Both the position numbers and the translations under genes were made by a program. The notes below the pieces were generated by a model that saw only the letters and a program-made list of their open reading frames with translations, made no database searches and was not told where the DNA came from. Positions 49,231 through 60,755 of a stretch of DNA of 64,000 nt are shown here, one piece after another. How positions within the stretch are numbered: the first letter of the stretch is position 1; each line of letters opens with the position of its first letter. This DNA comes from Gymnopilus junonius (lineage: Eukaryota > Basidiomycota > Agaricomycetes > Agaricales > Galerinaceae): the NCBI GenBank assembly GCA_015501075.1, contig JADNYJ010000014.1, forward strand, positions 1 through 64,000, read 5' to 3'.

Positions 49231-50647
49231 GGTAGCAGAGTAAAATCCCCTGCCAATATATTTGAATGTAGATTTTAGAGTGTTGCCTGAGAAAATAATA
49301 CCTTTTATTCAGTAAATTTACACCTAAAATGGATGAAAAAGGAGCTTCAAAGCTTTCTATTATGCTATATGAGTTTACAGATCAGTCTAGAGATGGTTTC
49401 AACCTTACAGAATTGTAGGATAGGCTTGAGATATGCTTGATAGTGCTAAAAATGTGAAAATACAGCAGAATAGGGCCAATCTCTGAGACAATGGCAGTTA
49501 TAGTGGATGTAAAGACTTGAAATGCACTGTATAGCCTCACAACAATGTCTCTGAAAGATTTCTGCCATGCTGTGCCAGCATGGCCCCTCCATGCATGCAC
49601 CTCAAGCCACAGTATCCAAATCCAGTTGCGGATCAGTGGCTGTGCAGTGCCTATTTAACCTGCTCAGTCTCGCGCAGAATAGAACTCTCAAATGAAGGTG
49701 AATGGAGACTCAGTCTGCAGAGACAAATTTATTGCAGCCTTTGTAGCTACAAAGTTACAAAGCCCAAATTTTTAATTTTGCTTCCTAAACATGTAAAACC
49801 ATCTATTTCAGAGGTGTAACTGTTGATAAGGACCACTAATAAAAATTCTGGGACTGTAACCTTGTTGCGATTTAAAATCCGATCAAAATCAGTCTATAAA
49901 TCATGCCCGTAAGTGTTGCCGTTGTTGAGTTCTATTCAAATGATTCCAGAGCTTCACTTTTGGCAGGCAAAAATGAGTAATCTCACATTTTTATGCTTTA
50001 AATTACAATTTGCAGAATAAAATTATTATAAGCTTATTCATTCACATTGTACTCTTGTATATAGCTCTCAAAACCTGCAATATCTATGGTGTGGAAGGTG
50101 CAAACACCATGTCTCAATGGATTGACACTGTCACAGTGTGACATGCATGTGACTCAGTGTCACACATTACCAAGGATTGTGCACCACCACTGGCACTGAG
50201 TAGTGTTTCTTGAGGAAACAGTACTGAGGAAACACGTCATATGACTTTTTTTCCACTGTTTTCTTAAGAAACACTGGTCGGCCATACCAAATTAGGCAAG
50301 GCCGAATGCTGGTTTCTTGAGGAACACCTAAAAGAAATCAGGTGATGTGTTTCTTTTATGCTGTTTCCCAAAAAAACAGAGGTTGATGCCAGCAGTGTAA
50401 GCTCATGATTAGTACAGTCATCCACCACTAATAGCATACCTCTGGCCAATGGCACACTTTTGACATGCATTTATCTCAACCAATTCAATTTACTTTCTCT
50501 CAATTCTTTTTGTAGCATATCTGTCAATATATTCTACATCTAATATCATAATTTTAGGGCTGCCAGGTAAGCTCTCATTGAAGGGCATGCTGGCCAAAAG
50601 GGTGCATTTTTTAGAGTCTGTTTGGTAACCATAATCATAATTGATTA
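49231..50647. other. Non-coding, upstream of decayed family gene
   Basis: No gene. Besides the small foldback below, only AT-rich sequence is present. If the family gene is part of a DNA transposon, its end should lie here, but no inverted repeat with the region left of 38297 was found. Confidence 0.35.
50212..50275. repeat. Small foldback repeat
   Basis: AGTGTTTCTTGAGGAAACAGT (50212-50232) and ACTGTTTTCTTAAGAAACACT (50255-50275) are near-complementary arms of about 21 nt. Related TTTCTTGAGGAA words recur just downstream, so this may be the core of a larger decayed MITE. Confidence 0.45.
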
Positions 50648-50954
50648 TGATTACTGTACATACTGTACTAAACTGACTGACTCTTCAGTCACACATCACA
50701 AAGTCAGCTGAAGAGAAGAGATTTCCCTATTTGTCACATGTCACCAAGGGCTCCAAAGAGGGTGACAGGCCCAAAAAAAAAACAGCCAAAAATGGCCCCA
50801 AAAATGGTAAAAAAAAAAAAAAAAATTCTCCCTCCAGATGAAGAGTTTTGTCTCTTCATCACACATCCCAGGCACCCTCAAAGAGTCAAAGAGATGGTCA
50901 AAATGTGTCATGCATCACCAGGCTGAAGAGTTGGTCAGTTTGGTACAGTAATCA
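50648..50954. mobile_element. Putative ~307-bp MITE
   Basis: The ends TGATTACTGTAC and GTACAGTAATCA are perfect inverted repeats. Similarity continues inward as AAACTGAC-ACTCTTCAG on each side. It is rich in AGTC/GACT words and has a poly-A run inside; no open frame. No target duplication was identified, so the class is unknown. Confidence 0.55.
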
Positions 50955-51474
50955 GGTACTTGGTCACTGCAGGTACTCACTCATTATGAATTTCCTTGAT
51001 GATGAGGAGGCATGTCAGTGAGATGTTGGGCTTGTTAGAAAGCCAGAAGCATGCAGTATAAGATAGCATAAAGACAGTATCAATATAGTTTCAATTTTCT
51101 CCTTTATGGCTTCATGAATGGACAAAACAGTCAAAATGCTTATTTCTGAGAACCTTAAAATGTGATCTACCATATCACAGCAACAAAGAGGAAATTTCTT
51201 CCCATGTAAATTGCTCCTTCATGTATAGGACAAGTATATTAATTTTTGAGAACCATGTCTGAGGAGTGCTTGGGGTTACCGAGGAATATAAGCAGTGACT
51301 GACTTCCCAGTAAACCCATTAAAATGACCTAGGCAAAGTTTTCTTGCCCAAAAGCCACCTTTGGCATCAGATTCAGATGACCCCAAGGTGATATTAATGA
51401 AGACAATCTTGACCACCTGATCGTACCCCATCCACAATCGCTGCGGCTTGGGATGATGCCTGGATGCTCAGGCG
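50955..51474. other. Non-coding gap before KDZ element
   Basis: No gene or repeat recognised. One end of the KDZ transposon should lie here, but inverted ends were not found. Confidence 0.35.
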
Positions 51475-54400
51475 ATGGACCCAGGGAGCTGTCAGGGATG
51501 GTCAGTATTGGATCATTCTATTTCTGTGCACCATCCTGCCATAATCCCAATTGGGATGATGTGTTTTTCTCATCGCACCCATTCCTCAGGCTACCGTTCT
51601 CCTGTTCCGACATCTTTTCCTCCTCAATCTTGTCTCAGCTATGAGTTCCGCATTTCCAGATATCGTGGGCATCAGCCAGCAGCATCATCTGGATTGGGTG
51701 ACCACCTGGTTACTCCTGAAAAATGTCCTGCAAAGAGGAAACTGCACAAGAAAACAGTGCCCTGCCTCAATTTTGAGGCCAAACGAGTGCATTTACTGAG
51801 GGAAATAGATGACCTGCTCTCCTCCACCACACCACCTTCTACCTCTGAAAAGGATGTGACCCCTGCATCCACATCAGAAATCCCTATGGAAACCCAAACA
51901 CTTGCACTCCCTATGGATGATACATGGGAGGATGTTGTTGAAACAACTGAATGCCCCCCTCCCGTCGTCTCCAAGGGTCCAGAATCAACACTGAAAAAGA
52001 AGTGCCTGCTTCCCGATGAAGCTACTATCAACCTGTATTCCAAATGGCATTCATTGCTTCCTAGTCTTATCGACTCCCTGCTCGATTACACTGCAGGATC
52101 TATTGGCCGAGTCCTTCAAGCCATAGATGGTGACCTCAGAGGACAATGCAACAACGAAATCATGTCATGCCCGACCAAGGAGAATACTGTACTTTGCATC
52201 TACTTTGATCGTATGTTCCTACCTCTTCTCTGCTCCCCGGCCCATTTACCTTCCCGCGACTTTCTCTCAGACTTCATCAGTGTCAAGGTTAAACATTGCT
52301 CTTGTCAAACACTCAGTCAAGTCCTAGTGCACTCTGGCCTCTTTCCTACAGCCCCTGACCAAATCTGCATGGCCATCTCAATCGATCTACTCGACTTCTA
52401 TTCGGCACTTTTCGAGCAGTCCTGCGATGCTGTGAATGTGATGGCAAATGCCCTCAACACATTTTATAATAGACGTGGTTATCATCTGTCAAACACCAAG
52501 GTGCGTAGAGGCTTTTGGATGCCCGTTCCAGCTAACAAGACCGCAATCCAGGGTGAAAGATTTTGAGAACCCTTTCGCTGCGGTTTTGGCTATGCAGCTC
52601 AATGGCTTGACAGCTTGTGAGTTTTGGTGGAGAAACGCGTGGACGCCATACTGGATGATACTGATGTTTTCCTGAGTACATGTAACCTCGTCCCCGCACT
52701 ACCGAGATGCCTGTATTTAAGCCAACTCTCCCACCTGCCTCATCCACACCCCTATGCTCAGCTGCACATCCCCAGCCATCTTCCAATACATCAGCGACAT
52801 TGCTGAGCATAGAAAATGCCACCTTGCCATCATCCCTCTCAAGAGCAGCTGCCCACCCGCACACCTCATCCAATGTGTCATCAATCTCCGCCAACCCAGA
52901 GACATCCGCCCATCCCAGGGAGCCATCTGAGTGTTTGAGGTCCCTCCGCCAACTGTGCCCCGCCTGTTTTGGGGGTTCAACCTTTGGTCGCGACCTTGCA
53001 GAGTGTGTTCTGTGGCCCATCTTCATAATTTATGGCTAATGATACTTTATTCCCAAGTGGTGGGGACTTTCAGATCGCAACAGATGGCAATTTCCATCAT
53101 CGCCACCTTGTTTCCGGAGGACAAAGCGTACCTTTCCATGACCCTAAACATATCATCCCAAAGTCGTTCATTGACGAGGTTGGGGAAGCCATCTTGAAGG
53201 CAAGGCGATTGCCTCCCAAGAAGCAAAAGCCCAAGGTTCCAGATTCTGCAGTTGATGAGTGTGAGAAAGTGCACGACACAGCTGATGGCGACAAGAAGAA
53301 AGTAAGGGATGGACGCTATGACAACATGGGATGGATGTCTTTAGTCTGCTGTCATGATATCCCACTCTTTTTTGCCAACATTGATACACCCGGAGAGCAG
53401 CAAAAATATGCCATCGCCCTTATTCTATGGTTTTTTGCATTGGTCCCTCCTGATGCAACAGCAACAGTTTTGTATGACATAGCTTGTGTTTAAGACTGCA
53501 GTGTTGACTTGGTAAGCCACCCTTCTGACACCTTTCAGATCACTGTATCATCTCATGCATGTTTACAGTTTAATCTCTTACCCCAACATATTGTATCCCG
53601 AATTCAATTCGTCACGACCGCTATGCATGCATATGGTCATCAGTGGTCATGTCAGCTTATGTACAATCCTCGACTATGCCGAGGCCTGGGCCTTACAGAT
53701 GGTGAGGGTGTCGAAAGGATATGGGCTCGTTTACGAAAGCTCATCTCCATCGTGAGGACGTCATCAGTAATTTTAAACCAGAATACTTCAAATTGTATGC
53801 TGACTTTTTATTGCCAGCATGCCCGTCAACTTTGGATGACTGACCGTCAGCTGTCCGCCATTGCAGTGGAGCTGAGAGATGACCTGGGTGACTGGATCAA
53901 ACATTGTCACCATCGTGGGGTTCAGGACCAGGGTAACAGAGCAAAGTCTATAATGGCCAATTGCGGAATGAGTGAATCCAGTCTACAAGCTCAGTGGGAC
54001 CTTCAGAAGGCTGCACAGTTATCTGTGAGAGTGCGTATGTATTTTTTCACCCTTCGGACAAACAGTATCTGACCAAGGGATCATCACAGATGCACCCGCC
54101 AGATTGCGCAAGGAGCTGGATCTTCTTTTAAGCTTACAAGGCGATCTCAAGATGGTGGAGAAATCCATACATGCAACGGAAGCATTGCTCGCTACATCTA
54201 CCACTCCTGAGAAATCCAAAAAGATCCTTCAGGGATTATACGGGAGCCATGCAGCATTCACCAAAAGTATTGATGAGTTGTATGTTTCCCTCAACTTCTA
54301 TGACTCCTACCCTGATCTTAAAGGCGCAAACCTTGAGTTTGTTCGACTCCTTTTGCTGGCTCTGGATTTGAAGATCAATATCCGCAAGTGAGCAATCGGC

Positions 54401-55473
54401 AGTTTCTTCGAATGGGACCGATTGGATCAAGCTGTTGGCAGTTGAAATCAGGCGCTTGGTATGCCATGTTTAACAACACATATGTTTAACAACATATGTT
54501 TAACAACATATGTTTAACAACATATGTTTAACAACATATGTTTAACAACATATGTTTAACAACATATGCTTTAACAACATATGGTACCAAGCTACACCAG
54601 CAGACATGGAAGGCAATCTCTAAGCATGCACTGGCACTTCTAGCATCAATAAAGAAATTCAATACCTATTGCACGAAACTCGCCAATATGTATGATCCCT
54701 CCTGCAAGATCCCTCTTCCCCTTCCTCTTCCAACTAAACTCTCTGATTTGCGAGACGATTCAAGCCTTATGGAAGATGTCTGGATAACTCCGTCTGAAGG
54801 GAAAGCCCAGCCTTGGCTCGATGACCATGAGGTGCGGTCTGGCATCCGCGTGATGGTCAAACTGGATCGCTGCAAGGAGGAAGAACTTCGATTAAAAGAT
54901 GAGGCAGAGAACCTTTGTTGATGGTTCAGAAGGGAGATGCATGCTGCGGAACTGGCTATTCAAACTCCACAATGTAAGCGAATGCCATATCTATCTATTC
55001 GATCAATACTCAAGCATTCATTTATAGTTCGTCGATTCATCGTTCAACTTGTTCACTACAGAGACTATCTCTTGCATCTAAAATCAAGATGGTCATCCTC
55101 CCTGTCATTATCATTGCACTTTGATGCCCATGTTCGACAAGCATATCTTATTGCTACTGAGCTGAGTGCGCATCAGGAGATCACACCTCCAACTGCCATA
55201 TGTATGATACAGGACCTTCAGCTCGACAATGAAGTTCAGGATGACCTGTCAACTGCAGGAGATGATGGAGGTGATGAACTTGAAGATGGATTGCCAAATG
55301 ATGAGCCCTCCAACGAGGACGATGCCACTTCGATTGTCGTTTCCGACATCCTCCAGGCTGACAGAGATGACCAGGATGATACGTGCACCCTTGAATTTTT
55401 CGAGGTGCAAATGGTATTGTTTCCTGCTGCATCATCCGTGAGTCTTCAATCGACAAATTGTGCTGGTAATTAA
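51475..55473 (+). pseudogene. KDZ transposase (broken)
   Basis: A multi-exon transposase of the Kyakuja-Dileera-Zisupton superfamily. The N-terminal part has a Cys-rich cluster (KVKHCSCQTLSQVLVHSGLF) and IDLLDFYSALFEQS. The catalytic core has Asp in FQIATDGNFHHRHLV, Asp in ATVLYDIACV and Glu in GLGLTDGEGVERIW, preceded by MHAYGHQWSCQLMYNPRL. The C-terminal helical part is ELDLLLSLQGDLKMVEKSI, LDLKINIRK, DLRDDSSLMEDVWITPSEG, with a final acidic tail. Breaks: TGA at Arg-like positions (after GERF near 52565, after WLDSL near 52618, after INIRK near 54389, after ENLC near 54918), one TAA after DIACV (53491-53493), a frame change near 52.7 kb and a 125-bp repeat insertion. It would have cut and pasted the element; it is now inactive. 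Confidence 0.88.
54462..54586. repeat. 14-bp tandem repeat inserted in KDZ transposase
   Basis: About eight copies of ATATGTTTAACAAC, each joint making the palindrome AACATATGTT, lie between two copies of GGTA. Removing 125 bp rejoins ALGT to KLHQQ in frame, as in the family consensus. Because 125 is not a multiple of three, the insertion also shifts the frame. Confidence 0.8.
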
Positions 55474-55489
55474 TTATTGGTCACAATTC

Positions 55490-56336
55490 CCAGCTGCTCC
55501 GCATAGATACTTGGCTGCGAGATTGCCAGCCGAAAATTCTCTCAATGGCATTCAGTGGCAGCGCCTCTTCCGAAAGGTCTTACAAGTCTCACTTATTCAG
55601 TGAGAAAGAGTTGCAAATGTTGAGTACATGGCACGCACTCCTCAATGATATCTGTATAAATGGCATCGCCATGATACTTCATGACATTCTTGCACTGGAC
55701 CCTAACCGTGGTTGTCATGTGATCAATTCCACCATCTTCACAACTTACAAGCTCAATCGCATCCGATACAAGGCTCCAGATCCTGAACTTTGGTGCAACA
55801 TGCATCGAACAGAGTATTGGACGAAAGAGACTTGGATTCTTCCCATCCACAGACCAGCTGAGCAGTACTGGGTGCTCGCTGTGCTGCATCTCACATGGAG
55901 AGAAGTGTACCTTTATGACAGTCTTGCCCGAAACGCATGCTGGAAGCGCGATATGATGGTAATTCTGTCTATATTTTGTTCTTTCAAATCTGATAAGTTG
56001 GTAGGACATTGCGATCTTTATTTCAAGGTTGACTGAGTTAGCAAAAAGATCCGGATACCCAATGGAGGTTGATACCTTCAGTTGGGTAGCCAAACCAGTC
56101 ATAGTATGTATCCCCACATTTCAAATAAATTACTGAAACACGACTAACATTTATGACAGTCCGACGTGGTCCAAACGAACGGATTTGACTGCGGGGTTTG
56201 GGTTCTAGCCTGGATAGCTGCTGCGTTGAGGGGTTATGAGGTGGTTGATAATTGCATAGCAGAGGACGTGATGCCATCATGGAGGCATGTTTTGGCGCAC
56301 CTTGTTCGAGTCATGGACGACTCTCATTCCCTGTAG
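55490..56336 (+). pseudogene. Ulp1-like cysteine protease of the KDZ element
   Basis: A C48-type SUMO-protease-like domain: WILPIHRPAEQYWVLAVLHL, VYLYDSLARN, then after an intron DVVQTNGFDCGVWVLAWIAA, ending MDDSHSL. Catalytic Asp (YLYDSL), Gln/oxyanion region (VVQTNGF) and Cys (DCGVW) are visible. The position that is His in HW of the family is Tyr here (TAC at 55866-55868), one C-to-T change away. KDZ elements often encode such a protease with the transposase; it may be a separate gene or the 3' part of a fused one. A near-complete frame apart from the His makes it a recently dead enzyme. Confidence 0.8.
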
Positions 56337-56569
56337 ATTTACAGTCCATCTGAATCAATGACTAATTACAACTGGCCCAGACCACCTTCTCCATGTCTGG
56401 ATTTGAGCAGAGCATGAGGATCATTGAAGCACAAACTGTACAGTCCATCAAGCCACCTGCTTCGACTTTGAAGGGATAGACGTAGACAATAGACTCAGCC
56501 TCCCGAGCTCGCTCTTCAAAGGTATGTCTCCATCTCTTCCCCGTCTTCAGCTTTCTAAATCTCAAAAAG

Positions 56570-57116
56570 ATGGCAGACTCAATCAATGGCCCTTCTCACA
56601 ATGTCGAGCCCGAGACGTTGCCTATCGTGGTCTTCTGCTTTGCTCAACATGTTGCCAAGTTCTACCATCAGGCAAATGCCGCTGGTGAAATCCATGTGTT
56701 TCACTACCTGGTTGAGCAATTATACAAGGTCCACTGGCCAGAGGCCGCTATGCCTGCAGCCCTGGCAGAGGTACATTTTCCTGATTTTCTTGAAGATTGT
56801 CCAAACTGTAACTGTGATCTTAGATGAGAAAGCATGTCCACTGCGCATCACTCAGCACTATCTCTGAACCCTGGAAGGTAGATTGGAAGAAAACCATGTG
56901 CAATGGACTCATCGACATTGCCATCATTCAAGTATGTTTTTCTTCTTTTCTAAATTTCATATTTTCTGATAATATTCTGGGATGTAAAGAACGCCCCAGC
57001 TGCGTAGATGCTGGGATCGGCTTAGGTGCAGAAGGCAGCGGCAACACATCCGACCCTTCAGTTGTCAATATTGTAGACACTCCACTTCCTGCGGATGGGG
57101 GTTTCAATAGATGAGT
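56570..57116 (+). CDS. Small family gene of unknown function, possibly broken
   Basis: Exon 1 begins MADSINGPSHNVEPETLPIV and has an aromatic helix region (QHVAKFYHQANAAGEIHVF, HYLVEQLYKVHWPEAAMPAA). An intron opening GTACAT and closing TCTTAG leads to EPWKVDWKKTMCNGLIDIAI. A second intron opens GTATGT. The last part reads CVDAGIGLGAEGSGNTSDPS and VVNIVDTPLPADGG, but it is one base out of frame with the preceding exon (NAPA versus CVDAG), so a single-base loss near 57000 is likely. From memory similar short proteins recur in mushroom genomes near KDZ elements; no function is known. Confidence 0.55.
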
Positions 57117-57759
57117 CAATCGGTCTTTTTGTCATGAAGGAGCCTTGGTTCTATGTGTCCCCGGAACCCGAAATAATTCAAGTCAGCAATCCATCTCATC
57201 ATGCCTCAGGAAGTCGGCTTGGTAATGGTAGAACTAGGATTAGATGTCGTCATTGATACTTCACTATTGTTTGGCTATGCATAGAATATTTTGCCCCCCC
57301 AATGATGATTAAAATTGAGTTGAGATTGCGGGCATGACTGTTGAGATTGCAGGCAAGACTGATATTGATACTTGGTACAACAAGTCCGATTCTTACTATC
57401 TAATCGACTTCAAGGCTACCAGGCATCTTGTCTCCCTCCTCAATCTCACAAGTGACATTCTCACCATCCTCCAAGGCACCCTTGTCATCATCATCCTCGT
57501 GCGTGATGTTCCTTCCATCCTCAGAGATGGCATCACAGTTGTCAGCGCCCTCCTCGGTGTATCTGGAATCAATGCCGTGAAGCTCTTCTTTTTCGAGTCC
57601 AGCTGCTTCTGTATCCTGCAGCGTGGCAATGTTGGAGACCCGGGGTCGGGGTCGGGGACATGGATGCTTTGCAGCCAGACTGTTGTCGAAATCACCAGGA
57701 CAAGCCTTCCTCTTGAATACAAATGCCTATTAGCAATTGTGCCATAGCGACGAAAAAAC
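57117..57759. other. No confident gene
   Basis: Open frames on both strands (about 120-137 codons) overlap each other and show low-complexity composition. The minus-strand gene fragment to the right may extend into this stretch, but no exon can be fixed. Confidence 0.3.
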
Positions 57760-58144
57760 ACTACTTCTACCTTGCTTGATATTCCCTGGCACCTCTTGCA
57801 GAGACTTAATTTCTGTGCCCACGTCCACTTGAGGTTCTCACTGGAGGAGAAATATGCATAGACCTTGAGATCCTTGGCGATGTGCTATGATGGAAGACCT
57901 ATTAGACAGCATCTGGTCAACAAAATGGAGGCCTCACCTTCTTCTGAGCCTCCTGAGCATGAAGTAGCATCTCATAGTCACCGGCGTGAGCTGCCAAGCG
58001 CAGAGGCCAGCATATGAACCATAAGTTGAAGAGGCGGTCCAAAAATGTCTCCTCATGGTCGGTGCCCTGAACCTCATGATAGTAAGGTGCAAGGTCGCGG
58101 ACAAGGGCTTCCTGGGCCTTCCAGTCTGCACTGTATATGGGCAC
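57760..58144 (-). CDS. Minus-strand gene fragment of unknown function
   Basis: Two stretches on the minus strand read like real protein: VPIYSADWKAQEALVRDLAP, ETFLDRLFNLWFICWPLRLA and YEMLLHAQEAQKK; then, after a probable GTGAGG intron, HIAKDLKVYAYFSSSENLKW and CKRCQGISSK. Both ends are unknown. It may continue on either side. The family is not recognised. Confidence 0.4.
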
Positions 58145-58356
58145 CTAGGCATAAAATCGGGTGAATACAATGAGGAAGCGTCAAAAAATCTACGAACCAT
58201 GTAAATGGAGGGGAGGAAGAGAGAAATGCGACCTGCAGATATCATTCGACCATGAAAAAAAGGGCGAAGGTGATCGATCAATTGGATTGAGAATCTGTGC
58301 TCGAGCAGAGTTGCAGCATAACGGGTGCTTCTTTCATCCTCACGACCATGACCAGG

Positions 58357-59059
58357 ATGGGTCATCCACAGCTGTATCATACTCCTGAAGAACTAGCAGC
58401 TGCAAATTGTTTGAAAAGCAAGAAACATTATGAAAAGTGTGTCTTACGCCTCATGATTTACTCACTGATAATAGAAGATGATGAACAAAACAGGAAGAAA
58501 GGAAAGATCAATACCAGATGGCGGAAAATTTATCAGGCAGAGCGTCAAGCTCTTGAGTAAGTCTTGATCCCCTTGCCATATTCCTCTATTCCTGGACCCT
58601 GGAGAGCTGTACTCATGCAACCTGTATAGAAAACCTGACAGGCAAGCGCCAGATCCAAAGCAATACATCGACAAGCCGATGCTGGTGATGAAATGTCCCC
58701 TGGCCCTTTGGATGGAGGTGGTCGAAAGGATTGCTCAGCAGCTGGGTCGTACTATCAACCTGTCAGCTCAAGAATTTGTCGAGAAAATATGTCAGCAATA
58801 TTTCCAAGACTGTGATAAAGATTGGATCTACAAAAACGTCGTCAGATTAGGCAAACTTCAGAAGAAAATTTACCGGTATCAGAATGAGGTCTACGAGCTT
58901 GATGGAGTAGGTCCTCAATATGAAAGAGCTTGCCAGGTTGTCCAGGATGTTTGCACGCCTTTGAAATGGGTTGAGGAACTGCTATGTTATGCGATGATCG
59001 ATTTTGAAGAGGTTAGAGATCGTCATGTTGAGAAAAAATTCATGTACCAGGTCGGGTAG
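58357..59059 (+). CDS. Uncharacterised 209-residue family protein
   Basis: Two exons: 58357-58556 and 58630-59059, joined by a GTAAGT...GTATAG intron that keeps frame. It starts MGHPQLYHTPEELAAANCLK, followed by KSKKHYEK and a basic Arg/Lys helix (RKKGKINTRWRKIYQAERQ). The second exon is helical (PLALWMEVVERIAQQLGRTI, AQEFVEKICQQYFQDCDKDW, LQKKIYRYQNEVYELDG, WVEELLCYAMIDFEEVRD). The N-terminal basic segment resembles a short DNA- or RNA-binding region found in many mushroom hypothetical proteins. No stop-codon decay is visible, in contrast to the KDZ genes. Confidence 0.6.
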
Positions 59060-59640
59060 AAAGCTGAGCAGAGAGAGGTCGAAAATTTGTCTATGGATCT
59101 TGAATCATCCAAAACTTGATATCAGGGAAGTTCTCGCTGTAAGCGATACGGAATACGTGGGTGCGTGCAAGATGTCGAGAAGCAATGCCTACCTAGTTCA
59201 GCAGTTGGGTCGGAGTTCAAATATTAATAACCTTTTGCAAACATACAGTTTTCCCAATATCAAATCAAGGTTGCATTGAGGCCCTGAGATGACCACAACA
59301 CTGCGATACAATTAATTCGCGCTTTTGAATGATGTACTTTTAGGAAAATGTTTAGACCAGACTTAGTAAATGTCAGATGATGGGCGTGAAGTATAGCAGA
59401 TGCATGTAGATTATACAATGGTTTGCACCTTGGCATTCTGTCATTCCCAAACTTTGCTTGACGAATTGCATTCAAGCAGTATTACTGAAACTTTCCGATA
59501 ATTTAAGGGTGAATTAGAAGGTTTTGAAAGTGTTTAGTCAGGCAACTCATACAACAAGAGATGGTAAGATGCAATACATCTGATAGTAAAATACCAAAAC
59601 GAGACAATACTCCAGAACAAATTCTGCTGACCTCCAAAAA
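59060..59640. other. Non-coding
   Basis: No gene or repeat recognised between the family gene and the tandem repeat. Confidence 0.35.
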
Positions 59641-60159
59641 ACCAACTGGCCACTGTAAACAACCAGTGCTAAAGCAGGTTGACACTCTGAGTATTGTCCA
59701 CAATTAAAAAAAGGAGGAGTTGGCTGGCGAGGATGCAGCCGAGGATAGATCTTGAGGTTGGGGGATGGGGATGGGGAAGTGAACCTAAAATCAGACATTG
59801 GCGGCCTCCAAAGCAGCACTGAGCAGTGCTGGAGCACAATGATACTATGGGCATCATCTACGACTGAAAAAAGAGGGAAGGTGTGTGGCAAGGATGCGGC
59901 CAAAGATTGATCTTGAGGTTGGGGGATGGGAAGGAGAAGTGCACAGCGGACAGGACATTGGTGGCCTCCAGACCAGCACTGAGCAGTGCTGAAGCACGTC
60001 GACACACTCTGCGCTGTTTGGAACAGGTCAAAGCAGGTAGAATTTCCCTGAGGATGCAGCTGAGGAGTGATCTTGAGGTTGGGGGATGGGGAGGAGAAGT
60101 GCACAGCAGAGCAGACATCGGCAGACTCCAAAGTGGCGCCGAGCAGTGCTGGAGCATGT
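59641..60159. repeat. 161-bp tandem repeat, three to four units
   Basis: The word GATCTTGAGGTTGGGGGATGG recurs at 59748, 59909 and 60069 (periods 161 and 160), each followed by GAAGTG, GACAT-GGC, and GAGCAGTGCTG-AGCA. A weaker partial unit precedes it. The last unit is cut by insertion of chromovirus 2B at CATGT (60155-60159). Confidence 0.8.
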
Positions 60160-60628
60160 TGTTAAGTTCTCGATGAAAGGAAGGGCGGAGTAGGCAGAGG
60201 AGATCCACGTCGGAGCTACGTCAGAGTACGTCGGTGTCAGAGTTGGTCTTAGCGTAACGTATGTAGACGTAGGGTTGAGACTTCAGCTTCAACATGTGTG
60301 TTGCACTCCATTGTCTGGTCTCGAATTTCAGAGTCGGATCGGAATGAGAGAGTGGAGTAGAGAGTGTGGATTGATTAATGAACAATATACGAACTGAGGT
60401 ACCTAATAATAGTTCTAAGGTTTGTATACTATGGAGGAAACTAAGCAGAGACTGTACGTGTACTAGTGAGCAGGCAGATGTGTAAGTTACTCTGCACTAC
60501 TCGGAGTTGACTAGCTATGTGTAATCTAAGTGTCTATGTGTTCCAGGACTTGTAGTACTTCAAGGGGATCATGAGGTCGGAGTTCATATAGTCAGAGATC
60601 AGAGTTGGTCAGAGGCACGTATATAACA
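60160..60628 (-). repeat. 3' LTR of chromovirus 2B
   Basis: 469 bp, TGTTAAG...TATATAACA, colinear with the 2A 3' LTR without net length change. Confidence 0.93.
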
Positions 60629-60755
60629 GTATTTCCCCCTTAGGCCGAACCTTGAGGCCTGTGCATGGGAATGGTCATGTGCTGGTTGGTTTTGGTTGCT
60701 TTGAAATTTTCGTTCAGTCCTCTCTTCAATATTGTCATCCTACCTCCCCCATCAT

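Noticed and set aside
57334..57761. Overlapping plus- and minus-strand frames of 120-137 codons
   Set aside because: Both strands are open by composition; neither shows domains, and a plausible minus-strand exon lies beside them instead.
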